Source: Mortierella alpina (Eukaryota; Mortierellomycota; Mortierellomycetes; Mortierellales; Mortierellaceae). Taken from it: a stretch of DNA of 64,000 nucleotides. The translations under genes were made by a program, and so were the position numbers. Shown piece after piece: positions 9,601 to 18,909 of this stretch. Each line of letters starts with the position of its first letter. Within the stretch, counting starts at the first letter, position 1. The DNA lies in NCBI GenBank assembly GCA_029449245.1, contig JANATF010000001.1, positions 1,612,001-1,676,000 of the forward strand. The letters run 5' to 3'. A model generated the notes under the pieces. That model searched no databases. It was not told the origin of the DNA and worked only from the letters and a program-made list of their open reading frames with translations.

Positions 9601-12128
9601 ATCGACCTCAGCTTATCCATATAGTTCTCAGTGCTCCAGACGGGTCCATCACCAATCAGTCTGTGTACCTCTGGATCTCGCACAAACTGATCAATGTAGT
9701 CCTCAATCTGGTCTGTTGAGAAAGGAACAATGGCAGCCTCCATGTATAGATTAACTGCAGCGGTACTGTACCGATCATTCTGTTGAGGGCGGAATCGGTC
9801 GCGGTATCCCTGTCCAAGATAGGTGCTCCTGAAGCTGATAATCATCTTTGTGTCAACTTGTCCCATTTGATTGAGCATATTCTCCGAGTGCAAGTTGACC
9901 TTGAGCTGCGTTTCGTCGTAACCATCGCAAATCAGGATCATATTCCGATTCTCCTTCAGCTCTTTGATCTTGTCCTCTTTGAATCTGTGCATCCGCAATT
10001 GTGCGCCAATGATATCCCGATAGCTTTCGGCCACAGCAGGCAGGTTGATGAATAGTGGTATGTGGCCGCCTGATTTGTAACTGCTCCAAAGCTCGTGCTC
10101 AAGGTATCTGTTGAATGTTGACTTCCCTGCTCCTGAATCACCCAGCACCAAGAACACTTGTCCGTCGCTCTCCAGGAACTCCTTGATCGTCTTCATGAGT
10201 GGTAGAGCATCCTTGTCAGCAGCCTGAAGGCTGGCCTTGGCCTGAGGAGGGATGTACACGGTCTGACTGTAATCCTGGAGTCGTCTAAGTCGGAGGTCGT
10301 TGAGATCGCACTCAAGGTAAGGTATCTCTTGCACTAGGGCCAGAAGTGGCGACTTCATTGGGATAGGAAGATGAGATCTCAAAGGGTAGGGATCTGCGAA
10401 GATGGCAGAGCCATTGTTCATTGGGACCTGCAGAAAAGGAAGAGCCACTTCTCTGACCGCACGTTCAGGCACCTCCGAGATCTTGCCGAGAATGATCAGC
10501 ATCCAGGACCTGACGCTGTCGTCCTGAGCCCAATCGGTATCATTCAAGTACAGATCTCCTAGAAAACTAACAGCTTGCTCACGGATGCAGGACTGCCATT
10601 CATCATCAATCGCAATCTCGCCCAGGAGCTGGTTGACACCCCATTGGAATCGAGGATCGCGACGGCAAGGCGCCTCTCGGACCAGTTTGCTGAAATCCTC
10701 CAATTGGCCTGCCCGGCAGAGAGCCGTAGCGGTAAGTACGGCAGGGTACCATGGATGCTTGTGGCCATCGACAAGGCCTTTTCTGAGACTATCGAACAGG
10801 CCACGCCCACTATCGATCAACGAGCTAATCCCTTCGTAGCTGGACTTGGCAATCCCATAAGTCTCCTCGACAGTCTTTTGCATCTGCTTGAGCCCTTCGA
10901 ATAGACCGTCAAAGTTCAGCTGAATGACTCCCGACACCTTGATAAGGCTCTCTGCGGCACCTAAGGAGTATCGCATGATGGTTTGAAGAGCGGATTCGTC
11001 GTCTGGAACATACTGCAAGGCCTGAAATGCGTACAGTGCTTGATACATCAGATACGGGTCCGAGCTGGATTGCAATCCTGAGAGAACTGAGGCCAGAGGC
11101 TCTCTTTCCTCGACACGAGGTAGATCTTGGACTTTGTGCTCTGGTTCGGCCATGACATCAAGGAGGCGGGAGACAGCCAAGGTCAAATGGTACTGATGCT
11201 CTGGCGACTGCTGATGGGTTTCTCCGAGGCGTTTTCTCAGGATACTTAAGATCTTGACAAGATCATCGGCGTCAAGATACGTCGGCGCGGCACACTGGAC
11301 CAGCTGGACGAGACCTTGGAGCAGATCAACATCTAGAAGTGCGGACTCTTGGAGCTCCGAAATGAAGCAGTTGATCAACTTGCGGTAGTGTGCGTGATCG
11401 AGGACAGAGCCAAGGAGAACGACTTCAGACACAGCCACCGGATCCTTGACAGCATTCTTAATAAATTCCTCAACGATGCGAGACCCCAACCAGCGGAGGT
11501 GCTCTTGTTTGATTGGGTTCTGTTCAATAGCCTTGATCCATTCCTGCGCAGTACCATCGGACGGCGTGGTCCGCAACGCTTCGCTTGTGAGCTCATAGGC
11601 ACTCTCGAGACCTTCGCGCTGCAAGGGAGAAGTCATGTTTCTCGGGAGAAGAGTGATGCACAGGGCGAGCTGGGACGTGCTGCCGATACGCGCATCAAGT
11701 TTTGGTAATGCGATTTCAGTGGATGTTTTGGTAACGTTCTCCAAGAAGACATTCAAACGAGCCCCAGTCTTGCCGATTGTGGGCTGTGACCCTGTTCCAG
11801 AGCTGCTGACTTTGAGACTGTGGACTGCAGAGGTGATGTCGGCTCCAGCAGCTCGAGCGTGGCGGATCTTTGTCTTAGATGAACCATCTTGAACCACGAC
11901 CTTATCCTCGTGTTTGGTTGACCGAAAGAAGTTTCGAATTATGTCCCGCTTTTTAGTTTTTTGGGACGAGATGGATATATTCTCGCCGTCGGAACTCAAG
12001 CTGGCTTGCTGAGACAACACGGTTGCGGCTCCATGGCTGACAGATCGACCATGAGCAGTCGATGACGGCGTCAATGGCTTGCTGGCAGATCGCCCGATGT
12101 CGGGTGAAGTGTTGGGTGGATTGCTCAT
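6666..12128 (-). CDS. NLR-like STAND NTPase: NACHT, pentapeptide repeats, WD40 repeats
   Basis: A single intronless frame of 1,820 residues. Residues 1-130 are Ser/Thr-rich and low complexity. Residues 150-620 are helical, perhaps ARM/HEAT-like. The NACHT domain has Walker A 'GDSGAGKST' near residue 664 and Walker B 'LICDGYDE' near 733. A winged-helix-like segment ends 'YRFLHRSLLEYFYSRHI'. A short pentapeptide stretch ('GADLSGGQFDSSQLQGADL') at about 1085-1145 leads into one degenerate WD unit, 13 near-identical 42-residue WD40 units and a final diverged unit. This is the architecture of fungal signal-transducing NTPases that include Podospora HET-E/HET-D and the many Mortierellaceae NACHT-WD proteins. 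Such proteins are proposed to oligomerise on ligand binding and trigger incompatibility or immune-like responses. The N-terminal effector type is not recognised. The gene is isolated between gene-poor flanks. Confidence 0.9.
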   Translation of the reverse strand: MSNPPNTSPDIGRSASKPLTPSSTAHGRSVSHGAATVLSQQASLSSDGENISISSQKTKKRDIIRNFFRSTKHEDKVVVQDGSSKTKIRHARAAGADITSAVHSLKVSSSGTGSQPTIGKTGARLNVFLENVTKTSTEIALPKLDARIGSTSQLALCITLLPRNMTSPLQREGLESAYELTSEALRTTPSDGTAQEWIKAIEQNPIKQEHLRWLGSRIVEEFIKNAVKDPVAVSEVVLLGSVLDHAHYRKLINCFISELQESALLDVDLLQGLVQLVQCAAPTYLDADDLVKILSILRKRLGETHQQSPEHQYHLTLAVSRLLDVMAEPEHKVQDLPRVEEREPLASVLSGLQSSSDPYLMYQALYAFQALQYVPDDESALQTIMRYSLGAAESLIKVSGVIQLNFDGLFEGLKQMQKTVEETYGIAKSSYEGISSLIDSGRGLFDSLRKGLVDGHKHPWYPAVLTATALCRAGQLEDFSKLVREAPCRRDPRFQWGVNQLLGEIAIDDEWQSCIREQAVSFLGDLYLNDTDWAQDDSVRSWMLIILGKISEVPERAVREVALPFLQVPMNNGSAIFADPYPLRSHLPIPMKSPLLALVQEIPYLECDLNDLRLRRLQDYSQTVYIPPQAKASLQAADKDALPLMKTIKEFLESDGQVFLVLGDSGAGKSTFNRYLEHELWSSYKSGGHIPLFINLPAVAESYRDIIGAQLRMHRFKEDKIKELKENRNMILICDGYDETQLKVNLHSENMLNQMGQVDTKMIISFRSTYLGQGYRDRFRPQQNDRYSTAAVNLYMEAAIVPFSTDQIEDYIDQFVRDPEVHRLIGDGPVWSTENYMDKLRSIPNLMELVKNPFLLSLSLRALPGVVKDGTDIAKIKVTRLTLYNSFIDQWLDISERRQGTIKLSAEADSARQELLEDDFAAITVDFLKNLAAAIFREQDGNPVVQYTQRSDKGTWKVEFFGPKPDITLLRESSPLSRSGVQYRFLHRSLLEYFYSRHIQETSESAEAMSDVSQDLAKHPLSQRTLVKEPSIVQFLAEHAQDNSEFRQRLHQFVEQSKTDDTASQAAANAITILVRAGVLFNGANLAGIKIPGADLSGGQFDSSQLQGADLRNTNLCNIWLRQADLSNAQMDDVRFGEYPYLEEESDVASCAYSPDGKSLAVGLVSGTISLYDTATWEKTCTCIGHTGCVRSVVFSPSGQQIASGSDDETVRLWNAQTGAPGTILSGHIGSVYSVVFSPSCQQIASGSEDSMVRLRDAQSGAPGAILRGHASYVHSVVFSPSGQQIASGSSDNTVRLWDAQTGAPGAILSGHTDYVRSVMFSPSGRQIASGSEDMTVRLWDAQSGAPGAILSGHTSYVYSVVFSPSGQQVASGGRDGTVRLWDAQTGAPGTILRGHIGSVYSVVFSPSGQQLASGSEDKTVRLWDAQSGAPGAILSGHTSYVYSAVFSPSGQQIASGSDDNTVRLWDAQAGASGAILSGHTGYVRNVVFSPSGQQIASGSYDNMVRLWDAQAGTPGAILSGHTGYVHSVVFSGSGQQIASGSSDTTVRLWDVQTGAPGAILSGHTEWVFSVVFSPSGQQIASGSGDKTVRLWDAQTGAPGAILSGHTGYVYSVVFSPSGQQIASGSGDKTVRLWDAQTGAPGAILSGHTDYVRSVVFSPSGQQIASGSSDMTVRLWDAQSGVPGAILSGNTGSVYSVVFSPSGQQIASGSSDNTVRLWDVKSGLCLAIMKDFHGSIWSVAWNASADGSYLATGCSDKSVRMWKVEETCHPVSVHLVWTSRHDRLVVSDTKIWSAQGLSSTNRKLLEQRGGISKHISLEEP
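6940..8580 (-). repeat. Array of 13 near-identical 126-bp WD40 repeats
   Basis: Thirteen in-frame units share the core 'VVFSPSGQQIASGS' and 'VRLWDAQTGAPGAIL'. Differences cluster at a few positions: the residues after GH (TGC, IGS, ASY, TDY, TSY, TGY, TEW, TGS), the residue after V (R, Y, H, F), and the residues around 'S-x-D-x' (SDDE, SEDK, SYDN, SGDK, SSDM, GRDG). The strong DNA-level identity suggests recent duplication or concerted evolution within the gene. Confidence 0.95.
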
Positions 12129-13631
12129 GGCAGTGGTCTTGATGCTGCGTCCATCGCAATAGAAAGAATACGGTTAGCGCTGGCTATGAGTGAATGAAGA
12201 TTGGCGTTAAGCTAAGCTATAGGTTTCTCGTACCTTTAGAAAATCCAGCGCTACCAACTGCCGATAAAGAGGAGAACAACGATGAATTCAAGATCTCACA
12301 AAGAGGTTCAATGACGGTAGCACTAAGGTACTAAGTGACTAAGGTATACACCAAGCAAACACAGTTGATCTTGTTAGCGACCATACGAGTATCCATGGCT
12401 AATTCAGATTGCGTGTGTTCATGGGTCATACATTACCTGGAGAGAGACAAACGAGAGAGCGTTCTCCAAGAGCGATGGCAGTATCTGTCGGTCTGAGATT
12501 TGTGCACGAGAGTTCGATTCCCTGGTGGTCAGCGACGGCTATATCACCGTGAGATATCAAAGTTCGCCATCTGTGTTAGCATAAAGTTGGCAGGGTAGAT
12601 GTAGCTCGTTATCACAACACCCGACTTCATCATCAAGCATAACTTCAGTCTTACAGGTTCTTGATCGCTATTTTGGTGTTCTTTGGAAAATGGGTGTGTC
12701 GAGTGAGGGAAAGAAACTGAGTGAAAAGAAAGCTAAGAACAAGGTACGAAAGTATTTAAAGCGTGGGAGCTGCTCGCAATTTTGATCTTCTCCCTCGATC
12801 TTTCTTGTTTACCCCGAGCATTGTGTTCCAATGGTATCGCGAGTATGAATATGTAGGGGTATTTTGATCAGCCACTTACCACCTGCTCGCTCTTGTAGTC
12901 TAAAATCGCGCTGACTGCGCTCCACAACTATTTGACAGCGCGACGGGCTTTTGAAAGGTGGGCGCGGTGAGCGCCGATCCGCACCAACATTTGTGCTCAT
13001 GCAGTTCCTCACGCTCCTCACATCATTAACGCTACTGTGTCTCTGTCCTACTGTCGGATCTGTTCATCCTACGTGAACTGCACGCGATCTGAAACTGTCG
13101 CGACCTGAGCTGCAGTTTTGAGAATCATTATTGGTCTGTGCAGTAACGGCAAATCCTCGAAAGTATATGGAATCAGGCACATCTGCCTAAGAATTCTAAC
13201 TATGGTTATATGGTGGACGATCCATCATTCAAATATTCAAAGTTCAGGCTATGCCTGTCTGGCGCTCCACTGCGCCATGGCGCCTAGAACACACCAATGC
13301 CATTGCCACTGCCATTCGCCATTAGCCATCTGCTAACAAAGCGGAAAGAACATTTCCATATAGCCTTCAGAATGTTCAATGCATACCTACACCGTGATGC
13401 CCACAGCAAACGATGGCACTTCCTTGCTGTAGACGCTTGGTCGATATCGGTATTTTACAACTCATGCCCAACCCTCTTCAGCCCTTTACAATGCTACCGC
13501 GCTATCGCTCTGCTCTCCTCCCTTGGTGAAGCATAGGATCAGTGATATATTCCATTAATCGTTTTCGTAACGATCTATGTTTAACCCTTCTAGTAACCCA
13601 TGTCTAACTCTTCTATGTCAACTACTCTTCA
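12129..13631. other. Gene-poor stretch upstream of the NLR-like gene
   Basis: Only short open frames without recognisable content occur here. It presumably contains the NLR promoter, because the NLR start codon is at 12128 on the minus strand. I see no tRNA, no clear repeat and no conserved motif. Confidence 0.4.
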
Positions 13632-14780
13632 TTATTTCATCTGCTCGAGTATCTTTGCTCCGAGCCTTTCTTCCTTGCGCCGATCATGCGTTCCTTTGCA
13701 GAACTGCGAGAGCAGACTCGTGCTCATATTATTCAACGACACGATTGCATCACGTTCAGCTAAAGCACTAACGATGCGCTCCTCCTGCTGGCTTCCGATG
13801 GTCCTGGTACTGGCAATAAAAAACGCTTCATCGAATACCTTTTTCCGAATACTTTTCTGCTTCAAGTCGCTGTTGTCGACGGGGAGTGTCCAGAAGTTTT
13901 AGTCAATTGCTTTGCGCTCTCGGATCAGCCGCTCACGTCTTTGGTTCTCCTCATACTCCTTGTATACTGATGTTGCCGAGGTATGATTATATCGATAACA
14001 TGATGCCTGTGGTTCAGGCTGCTGGGACTGAAGCTGCGGCTTGGCTTGAGGCTGTAGCTGGTCAGGGCGTCTGGTCTTTTAGATGAGGGTATAGCCTGTA
14101 CTTAAGACGACGAAGACCCTGCTCCATCAGAAGCTGGGTGGAGGGTAATGTGGTTCGGAAATAGGACTTGCTTGGAAGCAACCAAATAAGGAAGCACTTC
14201 CTGCAGTACCTGGCGGATCATGAGTGAGAAGTCTGTCCTCTGCGACTCAACTACATGCTGCAGCTGACTCGACTGCAAATGCAGGTTCTTATATGCTCTC
14301 TGTTGCTCCTTGCTCTTGCGCAGCACCTCCTCCCGGAGGAGAACTGCACCATCTTGGATGGCATTCACCACCGCAGAATGCACTTCTGGCGCAAACTCTT
14401 GTTCCACTCTTGCACTCAATCGAGCACCAAGATCCATCTTGAAAGTAAGGAGCAGGTCGTCCTTCATGAATGGGTCGCCTTTTAACACTGACGCCTCCCA
14501 GCGATAGTCGGACAACTATGCAGCGGCGTATTGAGGAATCACCCGTCTCAAGTAAACTAGGAGCTACAAGAACTTGACTTTGGCAATGGCCGACTCATTT
14601 TCGTGTTCCTCTAGCGCAGTTTCCGGTGCATCCTTGAAATGGGTAACATGCCTCATATCCACGGTTCGAATTGTCTCAGTGTCTGTCAAATCTTCAAGAC
14701 ACTGCTTCTCCCAAATCCGCTGCTCTCTAAAATCAGGCTTTCCGAACGCCTCTTCTATCCAGAGAAATATTTATCTCCTC
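13632..14780 (-). pseudogene. Degraded Crypton-like (Ndc10/GCR1_C family) gene remnant
   Basis: Reading the minus strand from about 14760 down gives 'EEAFGKPDFREQRIWEKQC', then 'FL*LLVYLRRVIPQYAAA*LSDYRW' with two in-frame stops. A 138-codon open piece (14102-14515) with 'GDPFMKDDLLLTFKMDLG' follows, then a Gln/Pro/Ala-rich low-complexity part, then 'ATSVYKEYEENQRRERLIRE'. The 'LRRVI-Q-AA' helix followed by 'HPF/DPF' segments and a Q/P-rich linker resembles the middle of the intact Crypton-like gene at 18910..22354 and its relatives. Stops and frame breaks show decay. The recombinase half expected further upstream (above 14780) is missing, because a Fanzor remnant on the other strand begins there. 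The family call is moderate; the end near 13640 is uncertain. Confidence 0.5.
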
Positions 14781-14789
14781 TAGAGCTCA

Positions 14790-15834
14790 ATCTGTGGTGT
14801 CGAGACTAACCTCGAGGACGAAGAGGAGGAGGATGATGACGAGGAGGAACAAGGAGCCAGCTCGACGACGAGTAGGGAATGCCAGGAAGAATCATCAGCA
14901 ATCCCAAGTGCAGGAGACAAACAACCACATCCCTCAGTCTCGGCTGGTACCTATTACTGGAAAAGAGGGTCAACGATCCTTACAAGCATTGAGACCGTCT
15001 TCGTCAAGCCGGAAGACTGCCCAGACGCCTAAGAGACCATCATTGTTGGAATTGACCCCGGCGGGATCAAGACAGCATCTGCAACAAGAATTGGCCCCGT
15101 CAACGATACCACGAGGGTTTCCGTCGACATCAGCAGAGTTCTTCTGTATCGCCATACACAGAATTCCTTCAGCTAGTGCAGGAACGCGAAGCCGCCAGTA
15201 GAATTCATATTTTGGAGAGTGGAAAATCATCCATGACAGTCCAAGGCATAAGAGGTTACCTCACGTATCTCCGGGAGAATAGGAGGCGCGAACCGGTGTT
15301 CGACTCGGTGGTATTTGAGGAAACAACGGGGTATGCGCAAGGCGCAAGAAGCTTCATATGACTATGCGATCAAGGCTATAATGGGTCTTGGAGGCGTCAG
15401 TGACTGTAACAAGAGAGACGAGAGCAACCAAAATGTGGTTTTTGCTGTTTGCCTCGGATCCTTCAATTCGCAGACAGGACTCCCGAGCAAACACAGAGCT
15501 TTGTGTCCGTGATAAGGGTAAGCTTTAGTACTATGATCAAGTCATTTCATTTCCTACCTCACTCTTGGTCTCTGTTTATTAAAAGCATGTCGATCGCTAT
15601 TCCACGCTTGCTCTCTTCGTTACGGTGTCTACGGAGTTCATGAATACTTCAGCAGCGCGAAGAGCCCAAGGAGGAGCTGCACCTCGTTTCTGCAATCTAT
15701 AATGAAAGCAAGGCCAAAATACTGCGAAAGCTGCAAAAAACAGCGACCATGTGGGATCCCAGAACATCGGCGATATCGGCCACATGCAGATGTTGTACCA
15801 ACACCGCCCCGACCAGTCTAAACTCTTCGATTAA
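14790..15834 (+). pseudogene. Degraded Fanzor (eukaryotic TnpB-like) C-terminal half
   Basis: The frame from about 14805 has an acidic stretch, then 'IETVFVKPEDCPDA', an in-frame stop at 15030, then the RuvC-I motif 'IIVGIDPGGIKTASAT' (Asp codon 15054..15056). After a second stop at 15174 come 'SGKSSMTVQGIRGYL' and, beyond a frame change near 15340, 'KAQEASYDYAIKAIM' and 'FAVCLGSFNSQTGLPSKH'. The last piece is typical of the Fanzor RuvC-II region. After a likely intron (donor near 15518) comes 'YGVYGVHEYFSSAKSP', the start of the zinc-ribbon region. A final frame ends 'MLYQHRPDQSKLFD' and stop at 15834. At least two stops and two frame shifts make this copy dead. Fanzors are RNA-guided DNA nucleases carried by eukaryotic transposons. 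The N-terminal half is absent. Confidence 0.8.
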
Positions 15835-16419
15835 TTGGGTGACGGCACATCGCTACAAAATTTGTAAGTGTTTCTTCACGCCAAACTGTCCCCAAATGAA
15901 CGATTGATATCAGAGTAACCATGGCATTTTTTCATCACACAGACGGCGTATATTGTAGCCTCAACGGTACCTCGGCGCGATATCTAGGCGTTAGGAAACC
16001 AACTCAAGGCTTGGGCTCTGTCCATCACCTCTAGAGGAAGGTTTGTTGGCACTGGCCATGGTCCTGAGGTCAATGCTTATTTTTTGTGAATGATTTTTGT
16101 CGCAGGATGACAAAACGATAAGGTCCCGCAGGACGCCGTGTTACTGTATGCCAAGATTAAGAATGCAGCCCAGTGTCATCAACAAAGGTGCTCTCGCAAT
16201 TGACGTCTGTTGTGGCGTTGTGCGACCCGTTTTCGAACATTCAACTTCCGATGCACTTGGCTGGCTGGGCACACGTCCCACGGGCAAAAGAGTGCTGAGT
16301 GGGCAACACGCCGTCGCAGAGACATGATTTGAAAATAAGATTCCCCGCAGTCGCTATCGCTGTCTAATCGGGGTCCCAATGGGCTGTACAGGTCAATTGA
16401 GAAGCTGTTGCCACAAGCA
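15835..16419. other. Intergenic
   Basis: Nothing recognisable between the Fanzor remnant and the promoter of the next small gene. Short open frames here look random. Confidence 0.35.
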
Positions 16420-16426
16420 TATAAAG
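16420..16426 (+). promoter_or_regulatory. TATA box (TATAAAG)
   Basis: A TATAAAG element in 'GCATATAAAGGG' lies about 115 nt upstream of the ATG at 16536, a sensible promoter-to-start distance. It supports that small frame being a real gene. Confidence 0.5.
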
Positions 16427-16535
16427 GGAAAGGCAAGCAACACACCACCCCAACTCTTGAACACCACCTTTCCCGTCATCTTTACAACCCTAACGAGAGC
16501 AGCTACAGAACCCCAGACTCACTCACATAGAGTAC

Positions 16536-17096
16536 ATGCTTACAACGACCGCAAACGCGCTTCACATCAACACTTCATCTACCGTGTCCAAGAAAACCCC
16601 CATCATCGTCGTCCGCCGCATCTCACTCGTCGCGGAGCCAAAGCAAAAGCCCGGCCCCCTCTCTAGCACCTCGTATAACCACAACCATCACAATGCCGTA
16701 TATGGCCACCATGCTTCCGCCCACTCTGTGGCTTCCAGCTCTTGCACCAGCATCAGCTGTCGGAGCGCAGGCAAGAGCCTTGCTTCCTCACGAAGGAGCA
16801 GCGTGACCAACCTTGAACTGCACTCGTCCTTGAACCGCCAGCGAATGCACCCAACCGACCGCCAGAACCATGTTTATTATACCAGTGATCTTCCCCGTGG
16901 CCGCCCTTGCTCGACTTTGAGCAGCAGCTCTTCAAACAGCTCCCTTTCCAAGACTTTGACCACCTCAACCATGTCATCTTCGTCATCCAGCTCCTCGTGC
17001 AGCATGGAGAAAAGTGAAAGCGTCAAACTAAAGAGCAAGTCCAAGTTCCGATCCTTGGGCAAGAGGATCCAACGCATTCTATCCAGGTTGTCATGA
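16536..17096 (+). CDS. Small serine-rich basic protein, unrecognised
   Basis: 186 residues in one exon. There is no signal peptide or membrane segment. The protein is rich in Ser/Thr with runs such as 'STLSSSSSNSSLSKTL', His/Tyr/Asn clusters ('YNHNHHNAVYGHH') and a basic C-terminus ('KSKSKFRSLGKRIQRIL') that could form an amphipathic helix. I know no family for it. A TATA box upstream and a clean ATG favour a real gene. Shadow frames on the other strand are less plausible. Confidence 0.5.
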   Translation: MLTTTANALHINTSSTVSKKTPIIVVRRISLVAEPKQKPGPLSSTSYNHNHHNAVYGHHASAHSVASSSCTSISCRSAGKSLASSRRSSVTNLELHSSLNRQRMHPTDRQNHVYYTSDLPRGRPCSTLSSSSSNSSLSKTLTTSTMSSSSSSSSCSMEKSESVKLKSKSKFRSLGKRIQRILSRLS

Positions 17097-17736
17097 ACAA
17101 AATCAATTCGCCACCGACGTTATCATCTCAGCACCAACCCACCATCCAGCGCAACCGCGCCTTCAATGCCTCGCCTCCGACGCCCATTTCGGACTAGAGC
17201 AGGCGACAGTCCTCGGCCTCCTTCAAACCCCACACTGCTCATCTAGAGCACCGTGTGCCACCGCATATCCTGATGTCCAACCCCACAATGCTCGCCTGGA
17301 GCAACACGGCCACCCTGCGTCTCGATATCCTGCAAGGAGCGCTGCTAAAGGGCACCAGATCAACGTACCTACAATACAACAGCGTTACAAATAAAATCAC
17401 GCCTCTTCGGCTCCCAATGGCTTTAGAGTTCTTCTGCCAGTCATGTTTGCTTCTCGCTCAGTGCTGCAGCCGTGCTGGAGCGCCCTTTTCATGTGAAAGA
17501 AGAGGGCTTCGGCCGAGGTGGACGGTCCTGCCAAACTGTAAAACAAATTTAAATTCCATCTCGCCTCCCCCACTGTCCCTGACTCTCTTCTCCACTCGAC
17601 TCTTTCTCCACTCCACCTGCACTGCTCCACTGTTCCGTTCTCCGACTCCTACTCCTTCTCTGCTCGTTTCCTCGTCGCGCGCTTGCAGCTTTCTTCATTC
17701 GCACTCTGCGCTTTGTCTTCCCCCCATCTCTCCACC
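17097..17736. other. Intergenic / 5' leader of the thioesterase-like gene
   Basis: No gene seen. From about 17550 the plus strand is strongly pyrimidine-rich (repeated CT/TC with CCACC) up to the ATG at 17737, as fungal core promoters and leaders often are. Confidence 0.4.
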
Positions 17737-18719
17737 ATGCCGCCATCCACCATGAACAAGATCCTCATGCGCATGCCTGCGCCCATGCTGCAGCACGCCG
17801 CCAACCTCATCTCATTCTACTTTCAGCATGTCCGTCCTCATCAGGCCATGGTTCGCAAGCACCTCCGCCGCCTCATCCTCCTCGTCTTTCTCCTCAACTT
17901 CAAATCCCTGCCGGGTGTCTTCCACGCCAAGATGGGTCTACGTATCGCAGCCGTCCAACTCTACTCGATCCGCCACGGCAAAGGGTTCAGGATCAAGCCC
18001 ACAGACACCAGTATTGTCCGTGAGCGTGTCTGGGTCGATGACCTTGATCTCAACTTTCACTTTTCCAACAGGTAAACGCTTTTTTTTTTTTTTCTTTGGC
18101 AAGAGAGAGAAAAAAAATCAATCGCTTGCAAAGGATCAGCATCTAAACTCTGATCTTCTCACTCCTTTTTACTTCATGGTTGCTGCCCTCCCAAAGCTCG
18201 TACGGCAAGAATTGCGACTATGCGCGTGTCAAGTACGTTACCTCACTTCTAGGTCCAAGCGTCTTGCCATTACACCCCATGCGCCGGATTGCCTTTGCTC
18301 TGGGCGGGAACCAGATGTGGTTCAAGAAGGAGATCACACTCTTCCAGTCGTACGAGATCCGGACCCGACTTTTGACCTGGAACCAAAAATGGTTTGTGAT
18401 CGAGCACCGTATGTACACACCTGCATCCTCCAAGAATGGCGGGAAGCAGACCTTGTGTGCGATCGGGATCTCCAAGTTTGTGCTCAAATACGCAGGCGGA
18501 TCATGGAAGAACAAGACCATCCCATTCCTGGATGCGCTGGAGATGGTAGGGCATGATGTGACGGAGCTTCGCGCGTTGGAAGCCAGCGCAGAAAACGAAA
18601 ATGTGGTTCTCTGGCCCAAGGAGGAGCAGGAGTTCAAGTCCTTTCATGGGTGGACAGGCCGCGCAGCTGCTGTTGGAAACGCATTGGAGCTTTGTGAGAC
18701 GATGCTGCTCCAAGATTGA
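17737..18719 (+). CDS. THEM6-like thioesterase (hotdog-fold) protein
   Basis: Two exons, 17737..18071 and 18197..18719 (phase 2, GTAAAC donor, AAAG acceptor), giving 285 residues. The ATG sits in a good context (CCACC-ATG-C). An N-terminal hydrophobic helix ('RLILLVFLLNF') may anchor the protein. The 4HBT-type core spans the splice: 'VDDLDLNFHFSNRSSYGKN', 'ARVKYV', then 'ITLFQSYEIRTRLLTWNQKW' and 'MYTPASSKNGGKQTLCAIGI'. The layout D-L-D-x(2)-H/F-N, FxSYEIRTRLLxW matches animal THEM6, a membrane-associated member of the acyl-CoA thioesterase superfamily whose enzymatic role is poorly defined. Intron 1 contains a long T run. A catalytic activity is not proven by the sequence. Confidence 0.8.
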
Positions 18720-18909
18720 ACAGTTTAGGCAAACACACAAGACATTAAGAGTGCAGTATTGCACAGGTCACAATTATACTTCAGGTCCACGCATTTCGTA
18801 TTTCTCGATGGAAGGTTTTTGCACTTGACAAAAATTGAACAGAGTAGCGCGCCTATATATTAATAACACTCCAGGGAGTCTTGGATATCAACTATTTGAC
18901 AACCGTCTT

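Noticed and set aside
12490-12545. 'GTTCGATTCC' resembling a tRNA T arm
   Set aside because: No pairing acceptor, D or anticodon stems could be found around it.
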